Shown: piece after piece, positions 8,505 to 17,073 of the stretch
Layout of the letters: each line of letters begins with the position of its first letter
Numbering within the stretch: position 1 is the stretch's first letter
Source: Leptospira ryugenii
GTDB lineage: Bacteria; Spirochaetota; Leptospiria; Leptospirales; Leptospiraceae
Assembly: GCF_003114855.1 (NCBI RefSeq)
Contig: NZ_BFBB01000005.1
Coordinates: 85,118 to 149,117, forward strand
DNA: 64,000 bases
Direction: 5' to 3'
The notes under the pieces: generated by a model
Told to the model about the DNA's origin: nothing
Databases searched by the model: none
The model's input: only the letters and a program-made list of their open reading frames with translations
Position numbers and translations under genes: made by a program

Positions 8505-9055
8505 ATGATTCGTTCTACCTGGTCCACAGCTTTCTCTAAAACATCATTGACTACAATATAATCGAAATGCTTTGCCTCTTCCAATTCTTTGAGGCCATTT
8601 TCAATCCTAGTCTCAATGCTCTTTTTGGGGTCACTTCCTCGTTTGATGAGTCGCTCAATCCATATCTCTTGGCTCGGGGGTTGGATGAAAATTGTGACGG
8701 ATTGAGGGCGCAACTCCTTCACTGACTTTGCTCCTTGGACATCTAAATCGAGTAATACGATGAGTTGTCTTTCCAGAGCGTCTAAGATCGGAGTCTTTGG
8801 AGTTCCATAATAATTTCCATGGACAAGAGCCCATTCATAAAACTCTCCCCTATCAATCTGCTTTTGGAACTCCTCTCGGCTAAGGAAGTGATAGGACTTT
8901 CCAGGCACATCTCCTGGACGAATGTCGCGAGTGGTGCAGGAAATCGAAAAAAAGAAACTCGGATATTTTTTTAGAAGTCTGTCAATGATGGTAGATTTAC
9001 CGCCACCTGCGACAGAGGAAATGATGTACAAATTTGGAATCGGAGACTTAGTCAT
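8456..9055 (-). CDS. gmk: Guanylate kinase
   Basis: 199 residues, standard length. The GMP-binding and lid segments are intact: [35 protein letters not shown] and [11 protein letters not shown]. The P-loop reads [10 protein letters not shown], so the first Gly of the Walker A consensus is Ser, a change not expected to abolish activity. It phosphorylates GMP to GDP with ATP. The ATG overlaps the end of remA by eight bases, so it is translationally coupled to it. It is the last gene of the flhF-led motility operon and runs 49 bases into the end of flbB on the other strand. Confidence 0.95.
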   Translation of the reverse strand: MTKSPIPNLYIISSVAGGGKSTIIDRLLKKYPSFFFSISCTTRDIRPGDVPGKSYHFLSREEFQKQIDRGEFYEWALVHGNYYGTPKTPILDALERQLIVLLDLDVQGAKSVKELRPQSVTIFIQPPSQEIWIERLIKRGSDPKKSIETRIENGLKELEEAKHFDYIVVNDVLEKAVDQVERIIHSDLGSSASSSIDLP

Positions 9056-9332
9056 CGAAATCTTCTTCTTCTACATCGATACTATTATCAGAACCTTCGA
9101 TACGTCGAGTTAAACTTTCTGGCCGGAGCGCTGAAAGAACTACATGACCAGTATGCAAAACGAGAAGGGAGCGTGTTTTTCTACCTTGTGTAGCATCTAT
9201 CAATCGATTGCTATCCTTTGCTTCCGATCTCAACCTTTTTGCCCCTGCGGACTCTGATTGCAAGATTACCAATATCCTGTCTTGGAAAACTACATTTGAA
9301 AAGCCAACATTCAAGATAGGAAATGATGACAT
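9048..9332 (-). CDS. remA: RemA/DUF370 family DNA-binding regulator
   Basis: 94 residues. The family pattern is clear: LNVGFSNVV near the start, [28 protein letters not shown] in the middle, and [15 protein letters not shown] near the end. In Bacillus RemA binds DNA as a ring and activates extracellular-matrix genes. The basic Arg-rich strand (GRKTRS) is the DNA-contact region in that family. AGGAG lies upstream of the ATG. Its position between a motility membrane protein and gmk is notable, since DUF370 genes usually sit next to gmk but not inside flagellar operons. It may link motility with surface state; that is inference. The acidic tail VEEEDFDD is longer than in Bacillus. Confidence 0.88.
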   Translation of the reverse strand: MSSFPILNVGFSNVVFQDRILVILQSESAGAKRLRSEAKDSNRLIDATQGRKTRSLLVLHTGHVVLSALRPESLTRRIEGSDNSIDVEEEDFDD

Positions 9333-9338
9333 TGTTGG

Positions 9339-10277
9339 TCATACTCTCCTTGATCTATCTAACCGAATCGTTTTTATCAATTTGATTTCGTGTATTCCAA
9401 TATTCATAAATTCTGAAATTTGTTCATCAGAATATCCTTTCTTTATGAGAAAAATTACTTTATCAATCTTTGTGGCACTCTCAGGCAAATCTTTCAACAC
9501 CGCTTGCAGGGACAATTGGATATTGTCCTCCATTTGGTTTTGATATATTGCAAAGGCTGGATCAGCCGCCGCGGACAAGGAGGTTAAAAATTCTCTTCGA
9601 ATATTTCCTTCTGTTGTTTCATCTCTGATAATTATGGACTTACTCTTCTCTTCCGAAAATGGATCTCCAGTAACAGTAAAATCCATCTTAGGTCTAAATT
9701 GGGGAACATTTACGTTTTGTACTGCTTCCAAAGATGGCTGAAGGTCTGATTCCATTCCCATCATTCCTTTTACAACTTTCCCAAGTTTAGAGAATGCTTG
9801 GGTGACTGCTCCATCTGTTGTTTGTTTTTCCAAATCTTGTAATATTTGTTGGTTGGATTGGTATACTGAGGCAATTCCATTTCTTTGCTCTTTGATCAAA
9901 ACCTCGGGGATTGGTTCTTCTTCTTTTTTACTTTCTTTCATCTCTTGGTCCATAGATAATCCCATCTCTAAATAAGGTGGTACTTCATCTATCGACTGTT
10001 TGCTGAATGATGTTTGTGGATTGTTAATTCCATTTTGTAGATTTTGGCCCATGGATTCTACTTTCTCTAACATAGCTCTGAGAGCAGCGAGACGCGATTC
10101 AATGATGCCAACCGTGCGATCCAATTCGCGAATCGTCTCCGACGTTGCCAAATCAATGGCTCGATTCAACTTTTGGTCATAGTATTCGGATACAGCTTTT
10201 TGCACTTTGGCAGAGATGAAGACATAGGTAACACCTAAGCAAAGTAAGTTGATCAAAACAAGAGAAAATAACTCCAT
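9339..10277 (-). CDS. Membrane-anchored DUF6115-like protein of the motility operon
   Basis: 312 residues, ATG at 10277 with GGAG nine bases upstream. One N-terminal membrane helix (about 5-23) is followed by a helical stretch that includes ELDRTVGIIESRLAAL, then a long low-complexity cytoplasmic linker. The C-terminus (about 265-305) looks like a small helix-turn-helix: LIKKGYSDEQISEFMNIG. This layout resembles DUF6115 and SwrB-type proteins, which influence flagellar assembly in Bacillus by acting on the export gate. Here it lies seven bases upstream of remA and downstream of FapA and the 95-residue protein. Role in basal body maturation is inference from layout and neighbours. Confidence 0.65.
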   Translation of the reverse strand: MELFSLVLINLLCLGVTYVFISAKVQKAVSEYYDQKLNRAIDLATSETIRELDRTVGIIESRLAALRAMLEKVESMGQNLQNGINNPQTSFSKQSIDEVPPYLEMGLSMDQEMKESKKEEEPIPEVLIKEQRNGIASVYQSNQQILQDLEKQTTDGAVTQAFSKLGKVVKGMMGMESDLQPSLEAVQNVNVPQFRPKMDFTVTGDPFSEEKSKSIIIRDETTEGNIRREFLTSLSAAADPAFAIYQNQMEDNIQLSLQAVLKDLPESATKIDKVIFLIKKGYSDEQISEFMNIGIHEIKLIKTIRLDRSRRV

Positions 10278-10330
10278 CGATTTTTCTCCAAAGGAACATT
10301 TCCAACAACATCCCTGAAGAAGTGATTATA

Positions 10331-10618
10331 TCAAACGCTTGAATCGAAAAAATTCCCTAAACGTTTCGCGGTGTTGGCGTAAACCTTGCCGCTCCTAGAA
10401 TACGAGATCAGCTCTTCCTTCTCTTCTTTTTTTTTCTGAGGACCTGACTCCATATTAGACTTGGATTCCGGAACAGTTTGTGAGCGAAGTTGGCTACCAA
10501 TGGCAGCCTTCTGCAATTCTACGACCTGGTTTTGGTGTGTGAAAGGAGACTCACTTTGAGCCCGCCTTGCAAAGTCATAGTGCTGTGTGTTGCCTACAAA
10601 GGTTTCGTTCAAAATCAT
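10331..10618 (-). CDS. Small uncharacterised motility-operon protein (95 aa)
   Basis: I do not recognise a family. The ATG at 10618 has TAGGA upstream and lies eight bases after the FapA stop. The first half (ETFVGNTQHYDFARR) is neutral. The middle is a Lys/Glu-rich run and the end is STRSGKV-like with several aromatic residues. There is no signal peptide or membrane segment, and it looks partly disordered. Its conserved-looking start and tight placement argue for a real gene, perhaps a flagellar chaperone or small regulator; this is only context inference. Confidence 0.6.
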   Translation of the reverse strand: MILNETFVGNTQHYDFARRAQSESPFTHQNQVVELQKAAIGSQLRSQTVPESKSNMESGPQKKKEEKEELISYSRSGKVYANTAKRLGNFFDSSV

Positions 10619-10626
10619 AGGAAATC

Positions 10627-12621
10627 CTACTCTTTCTTAGGTCTAGCACGGCCTCGTTTTTTTCTCCAGTCATTTTTATCTTCATCTGGATCTTCATAAT
10701 TTGTGCTTCTGACCTGACCCTCTTCCTCAAAGAAAGTTTTGGACTTAGTTTCATGACGGAGTTTGAAATCTGCATTTCGGATCCGAACGGAGACGCCAGG
10801 AAAGATGGTCTTTTCCACGTAGACTCTTCCATTGGCAGCCTGTTCATCCATGTAGGAAGTGAGGGTTTGGATCTCTCGGTCGTATTCTGCGATTCTCTTT
10901 TCCAGCTTTTTGGTGGCAGCTTCGTACTTTTGTAAGGATTCCTGGTTTTCCTGCGAAAATGTGGCTGGGTCAGATTCTTTTCTAGCCTTCAGTGTACGGA
11001 GTGTTTTGGTCAGGGTATCCAACTTGCCTTGGTTTTCTGCTTTTTTTGCTTCGTATTCACCAATTTGCTTTAGAATCTTTGGATTTACGCCTACGATCAA
11101 ATCTGTTTGTGGGTTGGCCTGAGAGCCTATGATCTTTGCCGAGATCAATTGGCCAGCCTGTATGGTTCCACCTACGATTTGGCCACGTTTGCCTTTGCAA
11201 CTGATCTTACCACCAGCCATTAAATGGGAATGCAGAATCCCTTCTTGGACTACGATATCCTTTTCTGTGATCACCGTGGCGTTTTGGATAAACTTTGCAA
11301 CGATGTTCCCACCTGTCGACTCTACTCGTGCTTCTTCTCGCCCAGTGATCCCCTGCCGCACGATGATATCCCCATCGGCTTCGACAATTGCCTTTTGGAT
11401 GGTGCCATAGATTTCAATGTTTCCAGCTGCCTTGACAGAGTAGTTATCTTCCACATTTCCTGTGATCACGATAGAGCCAAGGAATGTGACATTTCCAGTG
11501 CGGACCCCAACGTCACCATTGATTCGGTAGACTGTCTCTACCGACAACCTTCCACTTAAATAGAGAACTTGACCGTTGACCTCAGCGGTTAGCCTCATTT
11601 TGTCTTCAGAAAGGATGGTTCCCTTTCCTTGTTTGAGTTCTACGTCATTGCCATCTTTTGCAGGCAGGACCATTCCAAAGAGGTTTCTACCTAGTTTGGC
11701 TTTTTCCGCAGGGATTTTTTCAGCTAATACCTGTCCTACGACAACGTTTTCAATCATATCCAAGTCTTTGTAATCGACTCTACCTGATTGGTCTTCTTTA
11801 AAGTTAATCTTCTTTTCTGTACGAACAAAGTATTTAATCTCCGCATTCTTTCCGTTTTGCGGATAATCACCCTCAGCACCAATGAATGGTGAATTGTATT
11901 TCTCTTCGTCGAGGGCTTTTTTGATGTCTTCTTCTTTGAGTCCATAAGAAACACCCATATTCTTGAGAGCAACGGTGACATCATTCACTTCTAAATCTCT
12001 TCCACCAGGTCTTGCTGGGAATATGGTTACAAATGCCTTCATTTTATCGGAATCAATATCGACGTGGCAGCTGGAATCGTTTCCTTGTTTTGGCTTTTGG
12101 TTCGAGACAAGAAGTGGTTCAGCCTTCTGCTCTTTTAGAGCCTTGGATAATAAAGAAGGATCAACACCACCTACTCCCCGAAAGGCGAGGCGTTTGGTGA
12201 TGTCTGCCATAGAGACAGGCAAACCTTCACCTTGTGGAGGATGAACTGTTAAAAATACGCCGCTACGATAGATTTTGACAGTGACTCTTCCGTCCTTATT
12301 TTTTGGTATAACGAGTTCTTTGAGTTCTTTGGAAATTAATTTCCCACTTCCACCAGTTAACTTTTCGTCTAGTGCAGACAGTTCTTCTAGGATTAGATCC
12401 TCTGGGACCAAGGAGGCGCGGATGTGAAATGGTTCAGAGAAAAAAAGTCGTTTCTTCCCTCGTTTCAGGACACGGTAGTCTATTTCATGAACTTTTTTGC
12501 CAAAATGGGCAGCAGCGAGGCTTAGACACTCCTCTATCGAATCTGCGATAACTTCTACTTCTTCGTTTTCCTTTCTTTCGAACTCACTCAGTTCCTCTCG
12601 AAGAAAGCCAGTTAAAGACAT
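10627..12621 (-). CDS. FapA/DUF342 family polymer-binding motility protein
   Basis: 664 residues. An N-terminal R3H/Jag-like segment ([27 protein letters not shown], described here by position 25-51) precedes a DUF342 region. That region has a right-handed beta-helix with regular hydrophobic/Gly rungs (about 360-500, for example [18 protein letters not shown]) and a C-terminal coiled coil (about 515-590). DUF342/FapA proteins accompany flagellar sigma and FlhF/FlhG genes in many bacteria and are thought to act in flagellar assembly or polar organisation. It follows the sigma-28 gene by six bases. Cytoplasmic, no signal peptide. The biochemical activity of the family is not established. Confidence 0.85.
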   Translation of the reverse strand: MSLTGFLREELSEFERKENEEVEVIADSIEECLSLAAAHFGKKVHEIDYRVLKRGKKRLFFSEPFHIRASLVPEDLILEELSALDEKLTGGSGKLISKELKELVIPKNKDGRVTVKIYRSGVFLTVHPPQGEGLPVSMADITKRLAFRGVGGVDPSLLSKALKEQKAEPLLVSNQKPKQGNDSSCHVDIDSDKMKAFVTIFPARPGGRDLEVNDVTVALKNMGVSYGLKEEDIKKALDEEKYNSPFIGAEGDYPQNGKNAEIKYFVRTEKKINFKEDQSGRVDYKDLDMIENVVVGQVLAEKIPAEKAKLGRNLFGMVLPAKDGNDVELKQGKGTILSEDKMRLTAEVNGQVLYLSGRLSVETVYRINGDVGVRTGNVTFLGSIVITGNVEDNYSVKAAGNIEIYGTIQKAIVEADGDIIVRQGITGREEARVESTGGNIVAKFIQNATVITEKDIVVQEGILHSHLMAGGKISCKGKRGQIVGGTIQAGQLISAKIIGSQANPQTDLIVGVNPKILKQIGEYEAKKAENQGKLDTLTKTLRTLKARKESDPATFSQENQESLQKYEAATKKLEKRIAEYDREIQTLTSYMDEQAANGRVYVEKTIFPGVSVRIRNADFKLRHETKSKTFFEEEGQVRSTNYEDPDEDKNDWRKKRGRARPKKE

Positions 12622-12627
12622 AGCGGT

Positions 12628-13428
12628 TTACCTTTTTTGGATGGCTGACTTAACCTTGGATAGTTTGCTTCTTAGGCGAGCCACTGCTTTTGTATGAAGT
12701 TGAGAGATCCGAGATTCGGTCACTTCTAAGACTTCTCCAATCTCTTTGAGTGTGAGGTCTTCATAATAGTATAATACAATGACTTTCTTTTCTTTTTCAG
12801 GAAGGGATTTGATTGCATCCACAATTACGTTTTTGATTTCTTCTTTCTCGATGATATTGTCAGGATTCATATTCATCGGAGACTCAAGAGTTTCCATAAA
12901 AGAAACTTCATCGTTCTCATCGCCTAAGAACCATATATCATTTAGAGAAACTAGGGAAGTACCAGATAATTTTGAGAGTAAGGAATTGTATTCTTCCATA
13001 CTCACACCGAGTTCTTTCGCTATCTCTTCGTCCTCGACCTTCTTTCCCTCTTTGTTTTCCAACATCGCAATGATGCCTTCCAACTGTTTTGCCTTTTGTC
13101 GAATTGATCTTGGAATCCAATCCACTGATCTCAACTCATCAAACACAGACCCTCGGATACGAGTCATGGCATAGGTTTTGAATTTTATCTCTCGAGAAGG
13201 GTCAAATTTTTCAATAGCATCTAACAAACCGAAGACACCATAACTGACGAGGTCTTCGAACTCCACATTTTGGGGCATACCAATCGCGATGCGACCAGCG
13301 ACATGTTTCACCAGGGGAGAGTATTTTTCAACGAGGTAACTGCGGATTTCCGGATTCTTCGAGGCTCTGTATTGTTTCCAGAGATCGGTCTCATCGAATT
13401 GATTGTATTTATCTAGCAATCTTGACAT
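12628..13428 (-). CDS. fliA: Flagellar sigma factor, FliA/WhiG type (sigma-28)
   Basis: 266 residues. Region 2 is intact, with [20 protein letters not shown] and [18 protein letters not shown]. Region 3 follows around 110-150, and region 4 has [24 protein letters not shown] as its helix-turn-helix. The length and the [19 protein letters not shown] signature fit FliA/WhiG rather than housekeeping sigma. It directs RNA polymerase to late flagellar and chemotaxis promoters. It follows the 154-residue membrane protein after a 106-base gap that is AT-rich and may hold its own promoter. No anti-sigma FlgM gene is visible in the window. Confidence 0.93.
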   Translation of the reverse strand: MSRLLDKYNQFDETDLWKQYRASKNPEIRSYLVEKYSPLVKHVAGRIAIGMPQNVEFEDLVSYGVFGLLDAIEKFDPSREIKFKTYAMTRIRGSVFDELRSVDWIPRSIRQKAKQLEGIIAMLENKEGKKVEDEEIAKELGVSMEEYNSLLSKLSGTSLVSLNDIWFLGDENDEVSFMETLESPMNMNPDNIIEKEEIKNVIVDAIKSLPEKEKKVIVLYYYEDLTLKEIGEVLEVTESRISQLHTKAVARLRSKLSKVKSAIQKR

Positions 13429-13534
13429 AGCTGACCGGGCACCCCGAATCTCTTACTTTATAGTAAAAATCGTAATAAAATAAAAATTACAAGAGCATTT
13501 TTTTCCTTATGTCGTTAAAAGCGATAAAATTTGA

Positions 13535-13999
13535 TCACTCCTGTGGATCATCCTTAGCAAGCATCGTGCGGATGGCCTCTGCCATCAACTTTGGCTCGTT
13601 TTTAATCGCAATTTTGTCTATGACGATGTGGTCTCCAAACTTCCCAGATTTGGCTCTAGCAAGGCTCGGGTCCATTTCTGGCGGTGCGACCGAGGCCACT
13701 CCATAGTCGTCTATTCCCGAGGGTTCGGAAGCAAAGCCACTGGTTTCCCCTTCTTCGAAGCCCGATTCTTCGGAGCCTCCGCCGAGTCCCGCCAGCGAAA
13801 AGGTACTCACAAATTCTAAAAATTCTGGTACTCGTGATTCTAGAACATAATAGATACCAAAGCCGAGCCCACCAAAAGCGATACTGGAGAGAAGAGTCAC
13901 GAAACTAATGTATGTAAATCGATTGCCCACTAAAAACCCGCAGGTGGAACTGATGAGACATCCCAAAACCGCAAAGAATAGTACGAAACCGATTTGCAC
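13535..13999 (-). CDS. Uncharacterised two-helix membrane protein of the flhG-fliA interval
   Basis: 154 residues starting at a GTG (13999) with GAGGA seven bases upstream, immediately after flhG. Two hydrophobic helices (about 3-22 and 31-52) are followed by a Gly/Ser/Glu-rich linker. The C-terminus (about 120-150) is a compact, conserved-looking segment: GDHIVIDKIAIKNEPKLM and AIRTMLAKD. I do not recognise a named family. Its place between flhG and fliA suggests a membrane component of the FlhF/FlhG placement system or a motility-specific adaptor; this is inference from context only. Confidence 0.65.
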   Translation of the reverse strand: MQIGFVLFFAVLGCLISSTCGFLVGNRFTYISFVTLLSSIAFGGLGFGIYYVLESRVPEFLEFVSTFSLAGLGGGSEESGFEEGETSGFASEPSGIDDYGVASVAPPEMDPSLARAKSGKFGDHIVIDKIAIKNEPKLMAEAIRTMLAKDDPQE

Positions 14000-14002
14000 T
14001 CT

Positions 14003-14926
14003 TTATTCCTCTTCGCTATTTTGTTTATCGAATTCCTTTTCTTTGAAGTCCACAAAGCTAAAGAACTTCTTAAAGAATCCTGTAAGACCTTCTTCATCAT
14101 CAAAACTACCTTCTGTTTGCAGTAAGTTGTGAGTGATGCGTGTTAGGCAGGCGGCAGCCTTTGATCTTGGTGAGTTGAGAAAGAATGGCTTTTGTTCTCT
14201 GATGGATTTTTCAACTTCTTCGTCTTGGAAGATAAATCCGAGATTCTCCACCTGTACTTCCAAAAATTGACCAGAGATGTCGATGACTCGGTCTGCAACT
14301 TTTTTACCTTCAATCGCAGATCGTACTCGGTTCACAATGATCTTTAAATTTTTGTCTTTGGATTGCGAGACAATGGATTTAATGAGTCCATACGAATCTG
14401 TTATGGAAGTAGGCTCAGGTGTTGTGACTACAACCACTTCATCAGCTGGCATCACCAAACCAATGACATTGGATGAAATCCCGGCTCCCGTATCAATGAT
14501 CATCACATCATAACGATCCAAATCCGAAAAACCTTTGATAAGGTTTGTTCTTTGGGTTTCATTCAGGTTGGCAAGTTGGGAATAGCCAGAGGCACCGGCA
14601 ATGATATCCACGCCTTCAGGAGTGGAAATGATGATATCTTTTAATGATTTATGGCCTTTGACCACATGGTAGAGGTTGTATTTGGGAATGATACCCAAAA
14701 GCACGTTCACATTGGCTAGACCTAAGTCTCCATCAAAGATGAGGACCTTTAGGCCTGTCTTTGCGATGGCAATCGCCAGGTTGACTGAGACAGTGCTCTT
14801 TCCGACTCCCCCCTTACCGGACGCAATGGCAATGATTTTGGTTTTCTTTGCCGCACTGGGTGCCTGCACCAACTTAAGGGCAGGATTTGGGTCTGTGAGT
14901 TTTCGTAAATTAGCCGCTTGGTCCAT
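14003..14926 (-). CDS. flhG: MinD-like ATPase FlhG (YlxH), flagellar number control
   Basis: 307 residues. The deviant Walker [10 protein letters not shown] is at about 36-44, with the signature Lys on both sides, and [17 protein letters not shown] and IDTGAGIS follow as switch regions. The C-terminal membrane-targeting helix is rich in Phe and Lys. FlhG counts flagella by stimulating the GTPase of FlhF and restraining the flagellar regulator. It follows flhF by 47 bases and overlaps the regulatory start of the next gene. A 30-residue basic N-terminus is present, as in FlhG proteins that bind FlhF through a DQAANLR-like motif (DQAANLRKL, 2-10), so the FlhF-activating motif is preserved. Confidence 0.93.
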   Translation of the reverse strand: MDQAANLRKLTDPNPALKLVQAPSAAKKTKIIAIASGKGGVGKSTVSVNLAIAIAKTGLKVLIFDGDLGLANVNVLLGIIPKYNLYHVVKGHKSLKDIIISTPEGVDIIAGASGYSQLANLNETQRTNLIKGFSDLDRYDVMIIDTGAGISSNVIGLVMPADEVVVVTTPEPTSITDSYGLIKSIVSQSKDKNLKIIVNRVRSAIEGKKVADRVIDISGQFLEVQVENLGFIFQDEEVEKSIREQKPFFLNSPRSKAAACLTRITHNLLQTEGSFDDEEGLTGFFKKFFSFVDFKEKEFDKQNSEEE

Positions 14927-14973
14927 TGCTCTGAAATTCCCCTACTCGCCTCGAGGAGGGATCCGCAGAGCTA

Positions 14974-16293
14974 TCAGAAAGCCTTTTCGAAGACCTCGCC
15001 CGCAATCCCTCTTAATTTTTCTGGGTAAATAACACATTCTGCAAGGACTTTTTTAGATGCGTTGAGGATATCAAATGGGACATCCTGTCCTACGCTTAAG
15101 AATGCAAATTCCCTATGCCTAGTATCGGCAATTTCAACTACAGAACCTAAAAAATCTGCTTCATCTAGCTTGGTTACTAAAATTCTTTTATAAGAGAGAG
15201 GTTCATAGGCAGAGGCTACCGATTGTAAATTGGATACGGAAACGGTAGCACTTAAGACAAGAATGGATTCCAAATGGTCCTTCTCACCAAAAGCTTGGTA
15301 GAAGTCCTTAAGCTTTAGGATATTCTCCTGATTTTTATGAGAGTATCCAGCGGTATCAACCAGGATCAATTCAGAACCATCTCGGTTTACCGTTTCTTTT
15401 AACTTACGTATGTCTTTGGCTGCATAAAAGGGGAGTCCCATTGCATCGGCATAGAATTTCAACTGGTCAATCGCCGCAATACGGTAGTTATCTGTTGTGT
15501 ACAAAGAAACTTTTTTCCCCATATGCAAAGAATACTTGGCTGCAAGTTTTGCAATCGATGTGGTTTTGCCCGCTCCTGTTGGTCCTACAAAAAAAACAAC
15601 CTTACGTTTGCCTCTTGGTGTGCCGCTAAAGAGATCAAAGTCGGTTTGGATGCGGTCTTGTAAGAGGTCGACTGCCTTCTCGCAAACAGTGCTAAATTTG
15701 GAGAGATCAATCGCAGAGAGGTGGCCTTCTAAAGAGCGAATGAACTCATCCGCATAGCCTCGGCTCATCCCTTGTTTTTCTAGTAGCTCATTCAACTTTT
15801 CGAGATTTAAGGCAAGTTTATTGGTTTGCGTTTCTCGTTCTGGGAAAGAGATGGGCGATCGATCGGAACTCTCGGGAGCCTCTGCAAGGGATAAGCCCAA
15901 TTGAGGCAAATCCTCTTCGTAAAAAGACTCTTGGCCTTGGGTCGGATTGGGAGAAGAGTAACGACGCCTTCTTTCTGAGTAGGGCCTAACCGCCTCTAAA
16001 GGTTTACCAAAGCGTCTGTCTGATTGGCCGACCAATTCGGGTTCAGGTTTTTGTTTCTGTTTGATCAACTCCTTTAGGTCTTTGAGTTTCTTTTCGATCC
16101 GATCTTTGGAATTTTGTGTCTCAGGGATGCCCACATCGATTTCATACATACGGCTTGCGAGCAGACCTGTCCCAAAGAGACCCCCTTCCGTGATCACTCT
16201 GTGCTCATAGATATAGGCTTGGGGCCCATATTTCATCTTCATCTGCATAATGCAATCCTGTAGGTCTTTGCCTCGGATCTTCACAAAATCCAT
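14974..16293 (-). CDS. flhF: SRP-like GTPase FlhF, flagellar placement
   Basis: 439 residues. The N-terminal basic B domain (1-~190, with a Lys/Arg/Pro-rich central part) precedes N and G domains. The P-loop VGPTGAGKTTS lies near residue 237, followed by TTDNYRIAAIDQLKFYADAMG, ILVDTAGYSH and VTKLDEADFLGS, the SRP-GTPase G-motifs. FlhF marks the cell-pole position of the flagellum at the membrane. A good ribosome site (AGAGGG) precedes the ATG. It is first in the minus-strand motility operon and is divergent from mnmD across 75 bases carrying a perfect 13-base palindrome. Confidence 0.93.
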   Translation of the reverse strand: MDFVKIRGKDLQDCIMQMKMKYGPQAYIYEHRVITEGGLFGTGLLASRMYEIDVGIPETQNSKDRIEKKLKDLKELIKQKQKPEPELVGQSDRRFGKPLEAVRPYSERRRRYSSPNPTQGQESFYEEDLPQLGLSLAEAPESSDRSPISFPERETQTNKLALNLEKLNELLEKQGMSRGYADEFIRSLEGHLSAIDLSKFSTVCEKAVDLLQDRIQTDFDLFSGTPRGKRKVVFFVGPTGAGKTTSIAKLAAKYSLHMGKKVSLYTTDNYRIAAIDQLKFYADAMGLPFYAAKDIRKLKETVNRDGSELILVDTAGYSHKNQENILKLKDFYQAFGEKDHLESILVLSATVSVSNLQSVASAYEPLSYKRILVTKLDEADFLGSVVEIADTRHREFAFLSVGQDVPFDILNASKKVLAECVIYPEKLRGIAGEVFEKAF

Positions 16294-16353
16294 TTTCTTC
16301 GCCCTCTTCTCTAGAAAGAAAATGATCCTTGCCCTGATTTTGGAAAGCTTTTT

Positions 16354-16366
16354 TTATGTGACATAA
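16354..16366. promoter_or_regulatory. Perfect 13-base palindrome between flhF and mnmD
   Basis: TTATGTGACATAA is a perfect palindrome around a central G/C. It ends two bases before the mnmD ATG and lies 60 bases before the flhF start. Near-identical copies occur before fliI (2618-2630) and carA (58373-58385). It could be an operator or part of a promoter; the binding protein is unknown. Confidence 0.5.
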
Positions 16367-16368
16367 TC

Positions 16369-17073
16369 ATGGAAGACTCTGCCTTTCGATCGGAAGCCTT
16401 TGGCGATATCTACTTCATGCCAAAAGAGGGAGAGGCAGAGTCAAGGTATGTCTTTTGGGAAGGAAATCAGTTAACACATCGACTCATTCAGCCAGAGAAG
16501 GAAACATTTCAAATAGCAGAACTTGGTTTTGGGACAGGATTGAATTACTTCCTTACACGTGCCTTGTGGAGAGAAATCCCAAATCCACCTAATATCCATT
16601 ATGTTAGTATAGAAAAATTCCCTATCCCTATCGGAATGGTCAACAGAATGCAATTGGAGATACAATCTGTACCCACTTGGGAGGAGGAATTGATTAAGGT
16701 TTACCTTCCCTATCTGGGAAAGCCATCCCAAAAAGAGATTCAACTTTTAAGCTACCAAACCGATCACCCTAGTTCCCATCATAGATTCACTTTGAGTTTG
16801 TATTTGGGTGATGTAATTTCGGCATTAGCACAAGTCGGAGGACCAATTGATGCCTTTTATCTGGATGGCTTTGCGCCGAGCAAAAATCCCGAGATGTGGT
16901 CTCCGTCTGTATTTTCTGAATTGAAAAGGCTATCCTTGGCTGGAACTACTTTTTCCACTTTCACTGCGGCTGGATTTGTCAAAAGAGGTTTAGAAAAAGA
17001 AGGATTTTTTGTGAGAAAACAAAAAGGCTTTGGACGAAAAAGAGAGATGTTAGTTGGGACATTTCATGGATGA
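16369..17073 (+). CDS. mnmD: tRNA mnm5U34 methyltransferase MnmD
   Basis: 234 residues. This matches the N-terminal methyltransferase half of bifunctional MnmC: a SAM-binding strand ELGFGTGLNYFL near residue 50, AFYLDGFAPSKNPEMWS as the catalytic loop, and a typical ending GFGRKREMLVGTFHG. It methylates the 5-aminomethyl group of the wobble uridine (nm5U to mnm5U) in tRNAs for Lys, Glu, Gln and others. The ATG sits two bases after the 13-base palindrome. The oxidase half is a separate, overlapping downstream gene. There is no sign of decay at the junction, so this is a stable split, not a frameshift. Confidence 0.9.
   Translation: MEDSAFRSEAFGDIYFMPKEGEAESRYVFWEGNQLTHRLIQPEKETFQIAELGFGTGLNYFLTRALWREIPNPPNIHYVSIEKFPIPIGMVNRMQLEIQSVPTWEEELIKVYLPYLGKPSQKEIQLLSYQTDHPSSHHRFTLSLYLGDVISALAQVGGPIDAFYLDGFAPSKNPEMWSPSVFSELKRLSLAGTTFSTFTAAGFVKRGLEKEGFFVRKQKGFGRKREMLVGTFHG

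Noticed and set aside
11224..11559. 111-residue plus-strand frame within the FapA gene
   Set aside because: Antisense shadow; no start signal and no family pattern.
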